A DNA stretch of 51,321 bases, taken from Balneolaceae bacterium. Lineage in GTDB: Bacteria; Bacteroidota; Rhodothermia; Balneolales; Balneolaceae. The notes below the pieces were generated by a model. It searched no databases. It was not told the DNA's origin and saw only the letters and a program-made list of their open reading frames with translations. Made by a program: the position numbers and the translations under genes. Numbering within the stretch: position 1 is the first letter of the stretch; the number at the start of each line of letters is the position of its first letter. The stretch spans positions 1 through 51,321 of the forward strand of contig RECI01000163.1 in the NCBI GenBank assembly GCA_007694095.1. Reading direction: 5' to 3'. Below are positions 49,681 to 51,321 of the stretch, piece after piece.

Positions 49681-50592
49681 TTAGTGTTTGTTATCAATCA
49701 AAATCAAGGCATTCGAGACACCACGTTCACCATCGTGGTCAAACTCCAGGTTATCACTGGGATAACTAACGATACCATTAATATTTTTATCCCTGATATA
49801 CATCGCTGTTGAACCTCCTCCATCAAGATTCAGTGCATTTGTGGCGCCCAAACCGATGAAAAAACAGGCCAGCTCGGGTATGGTCATGCCAAATGACTGG
49901 AATGACCTTCCATCTATCGTTACTAAAAATAACCTGCCGTCATCAGTAGTAGCGACAGCTGTTCTTGGATGACGGTTTTGGTTAAAGGGGTCGTTATTAA
50001 ATTCTCTTTTATTTCCTTCAAAAACCAATAACGGTCCGGAGCTCAGCAAATTTAAAATATTAAGGCTGTGCCATCCGGCACCGGGTTTCGCAAAAATTTG
50101 AGGTTTGCCATTATGATTCCATCCTATACCCCCGTTTTCTGTGTAGGGATTCCCTCCAACCGCCCCATCGGTTATTACCTCGCCATCCACCTTCATAAAT
50201 ACCACAGAGCCGCCGGCATCTATATTAAAAAATGATCCGTTAATTGCTGCAAGAGCGTTTTTCTCTGCTGCAAGTAAACTTGTTTTTATTAATTCATTTT
50301 TCACGTAAACAATTTCATAATCAATATCGGCAATTTCAGTTTCCACCTCTATCATGTTTATACTCAACCTCGCGCCAAACAAATCATCACCGCGATAACT
50401 CCACCAGTTCACACCATTTTTTAGGGTCTCAATTTCCCAATCGAGATCAGCAGAGTTATTTTGATCAACTGTTTGGGCAAAAGTGGAATTATCTGCAATC
50501 AAAAAGAGAAATAACAAGCTCATTATTAAGCCGGACAATCCGGTACATTTCCAGTCGAAATGGTTTGGTATTTTCATATGATTTTTAGTCAA
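49681..50592 (-). CDS. Secreted phosphodiester glycosidase (NAGPA domain)
   Basis: 303 residues. A hydrophobic signal segment (about 18-38, ending FAQ) and a NAGPA/DUF2233 domain: FGMTIPELACFF, the LDGGGSTAMYI motif, then GERGVSNALIL. Family members remove N-acetylglucosamine from phosphodiesters in eukaryotes or process bacterial exopolysaccharide. The target here is unknown. Exported. Confidence 0.85.
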   Translation of the reverse strand: MTKNHMKIPNHFDWKCTGLSGLIMSLLFLFLIADNSTFAQTVDQNNSADLDWEIETLKNGVNWWSYRGDDLFGARLSINMIEVETEIADIDYEIVYVKNELIKTSLLAAEKNALAAINGSFFNIDAGGSVVFMKVDGEVITDGAVGGNPYTENGGIGWNHNGKPQIFAKPGAGWHSLNILNLLSSGPLLVFEGNKREFNNDPFNQNRHPRTAVATTDDGRLFLVTIDGRSFQSFGMTIPELACFFIGLGATNALNLDGGGSTAMYIRDKNINGIVSYPSDNLEFDHDGERGVSNALILIDNKH

Positions 50593-50698
50593 AACTGATT
50601 TCAGATCCTTTTTTCAAAAATTTTAATTAGCAGAATCCTCTTGTTATTCATAAATCAAACAATCTTTAACGTAAATTCCAAAATTATCAAAAGGTTAT

Positions 50699-51321
50699 CT
50701 AACGCCCTATTTGATACTCTTTTGGAGGGGTTTTCCCTGCCAGGTGCTTTACAAAGTAATCCCATGTCCGGCGCAGATGATAAGGATCATTGACATACCC
50801 GTGTCCCCGGTTAGGCATCACAATCAGGTCAAAATCCTTGTTATGGCTAATCAGTTCATTTATCAGCAGCAGCGTCATGGACGGATGTACGTTGGTATCC
50901 ATAGTACCGTAGGAGATCAGCAGCTTTCCTTCAAGATTTCCAGCCAATAATTGAAGTGCCTGATTTTCATAGTTATCAGTACCGTTGGTATGTTCGAGAA
51001 GTCCCTGGAATTTTTCACCCCAATAATAGGTATAACCGCGATTGTCAAGATTACCGGCAATTGAAACACCTACTTTAAAAAATTCCGGATATTGCAACAA
51101 TGCGGCAGCAGTTGCAAAACCACCACCTGAGTGGCCGTAAATTCCTGCCCTGTCCAAGTCAATAAATGGGTACAATTCGGCCAGCTGCCTCATACCGGTG
51201 ATCTGGTCTGGAAGGCCGTTATCAGCCATATTCCCGGCATAGTAGGTGTGAAAATCCCTTGAGCGCATCGGACTGCTGCCCAGGGCATCAATAGCCACAA
51301 CCACAAAGCCAAGCTCTGCAA
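50699..51321 (-). CDS. S9-family prolyl-oligopeptidase-like serine peptidase, C-terminal part (truncated by window end)
   Basis: The frame is open to the right window edge (A-E-L-G-F-V-V-V-A-I-D), so the 5' part is outside. Counting from the GTG at 51304, S59 in GHSGGG is the nucleophile, with the DTNVHP acid region and the NRGHGY histidine. It is a serine exopeptidase or endopeptidase, possibly exported. It is a different gene from the S9 fragment near 29798. Confidence 0.88.
   Translation of the reverse strand, partial: AELGFVVVAIDALGSSPMRSRDFHTYYAGNMADNGLPDQITGMRQLAELYPFIDLDRAGIYGHSGGGFATAAALLQYPEFFKVGVSIAGNLDNRGYTYYWGEKFQGLLEHTNGTDNYENQALQLLAGNLEGKLLISYGTMDTNVHPSMTLLLINELISHNKDFDLIVMPNRGHGYVNDPYHLRRTWDYFVKHLAGKTPPKEYQIGR

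Overview
This looks like a chromosomal segment around the replication-gene region of a Bacteroidota-like bacterium, most plausibly Balneolota/Rhodothermota (for example Balneolaceae). The evidence is two DUF4249 lipoproteins, one beside a TonB-dependent receptor with a carboxypeptidase-regulatory-like plug; GH20, S9-peptidase and outer-membrane barrel genes; and a gyrB promoter that exactly fits the Bacteroidota pattern TTTG-N19-TAnnTTTG. Most starts lack a Shine-Dalgarno sequence, with dnaA a clear exception. The lineage is inferred; no rRNA or other marker lies in the window.

Layout. 1-3000: the tail of an unknown gene, a metalloenzyme-dtd pair, a DnaA-box-bearing AT-rich gap and purM. 3000-12000: an XRE/membrane-protein operon with a palindromic operator, SIMPL protein, class-III aminotransferase, two secreted phosphoesterase lipoproteins, and an SCP2-R2lox fusion. 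12180-14720: mnmG-rsmG, with two perfect parS sites inside rsmG. 14720-16000: an array of GC-rich hairpin repeats interrupted by a DUF559 endonuclease gene. 16060-22160: a WYL regulator, a MITE-like element, gyrA and gyrB. 22370-31200: an accessory stretch with an orphan DUF4249 lipoprotein, an acuI-like gene broken by an in-frame TGA, a YbbN-like thioredoxin, an intact GH20, a barrel protein, and a truncated S9 peptidase running head-on into a broken GH20 paralogue. 31500-38800: tRNA-Phe, recJ, a DUF4249-TonB receptor operon and ispH. 39070-44010: ybbR, dciA-like, recF, SGNH hydrolase and eno, all on the minus strand. 44085-51321: HAD phosphatase, barrel protein, prmC, a second DnaA-box cluster and dnaA, OsmC, a phosphodiester glycosidase and a partial S9 peptidase.

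The core theme is replication and segregation: dnaA, recF, dciA-like, gyrA, gyrB, parS and two DnaA-box clusters. The most unusual content is (1) the hairpin-repeat family that sits flush against stop codons and surrounds a DUF559 nuclease gene, resembling a REP/RAYT-like system with a different enzyme; (2) a lipid-binding SCP2 domain fused to an R2lox-type Mn/Fe oxidase with all ligands and the Val-Tyr cross-link pair in place; and (3) a GH20 gene-conversion or recombination scar.

All assignments come from reading the sequence and remembered family motifs; no database search was run.
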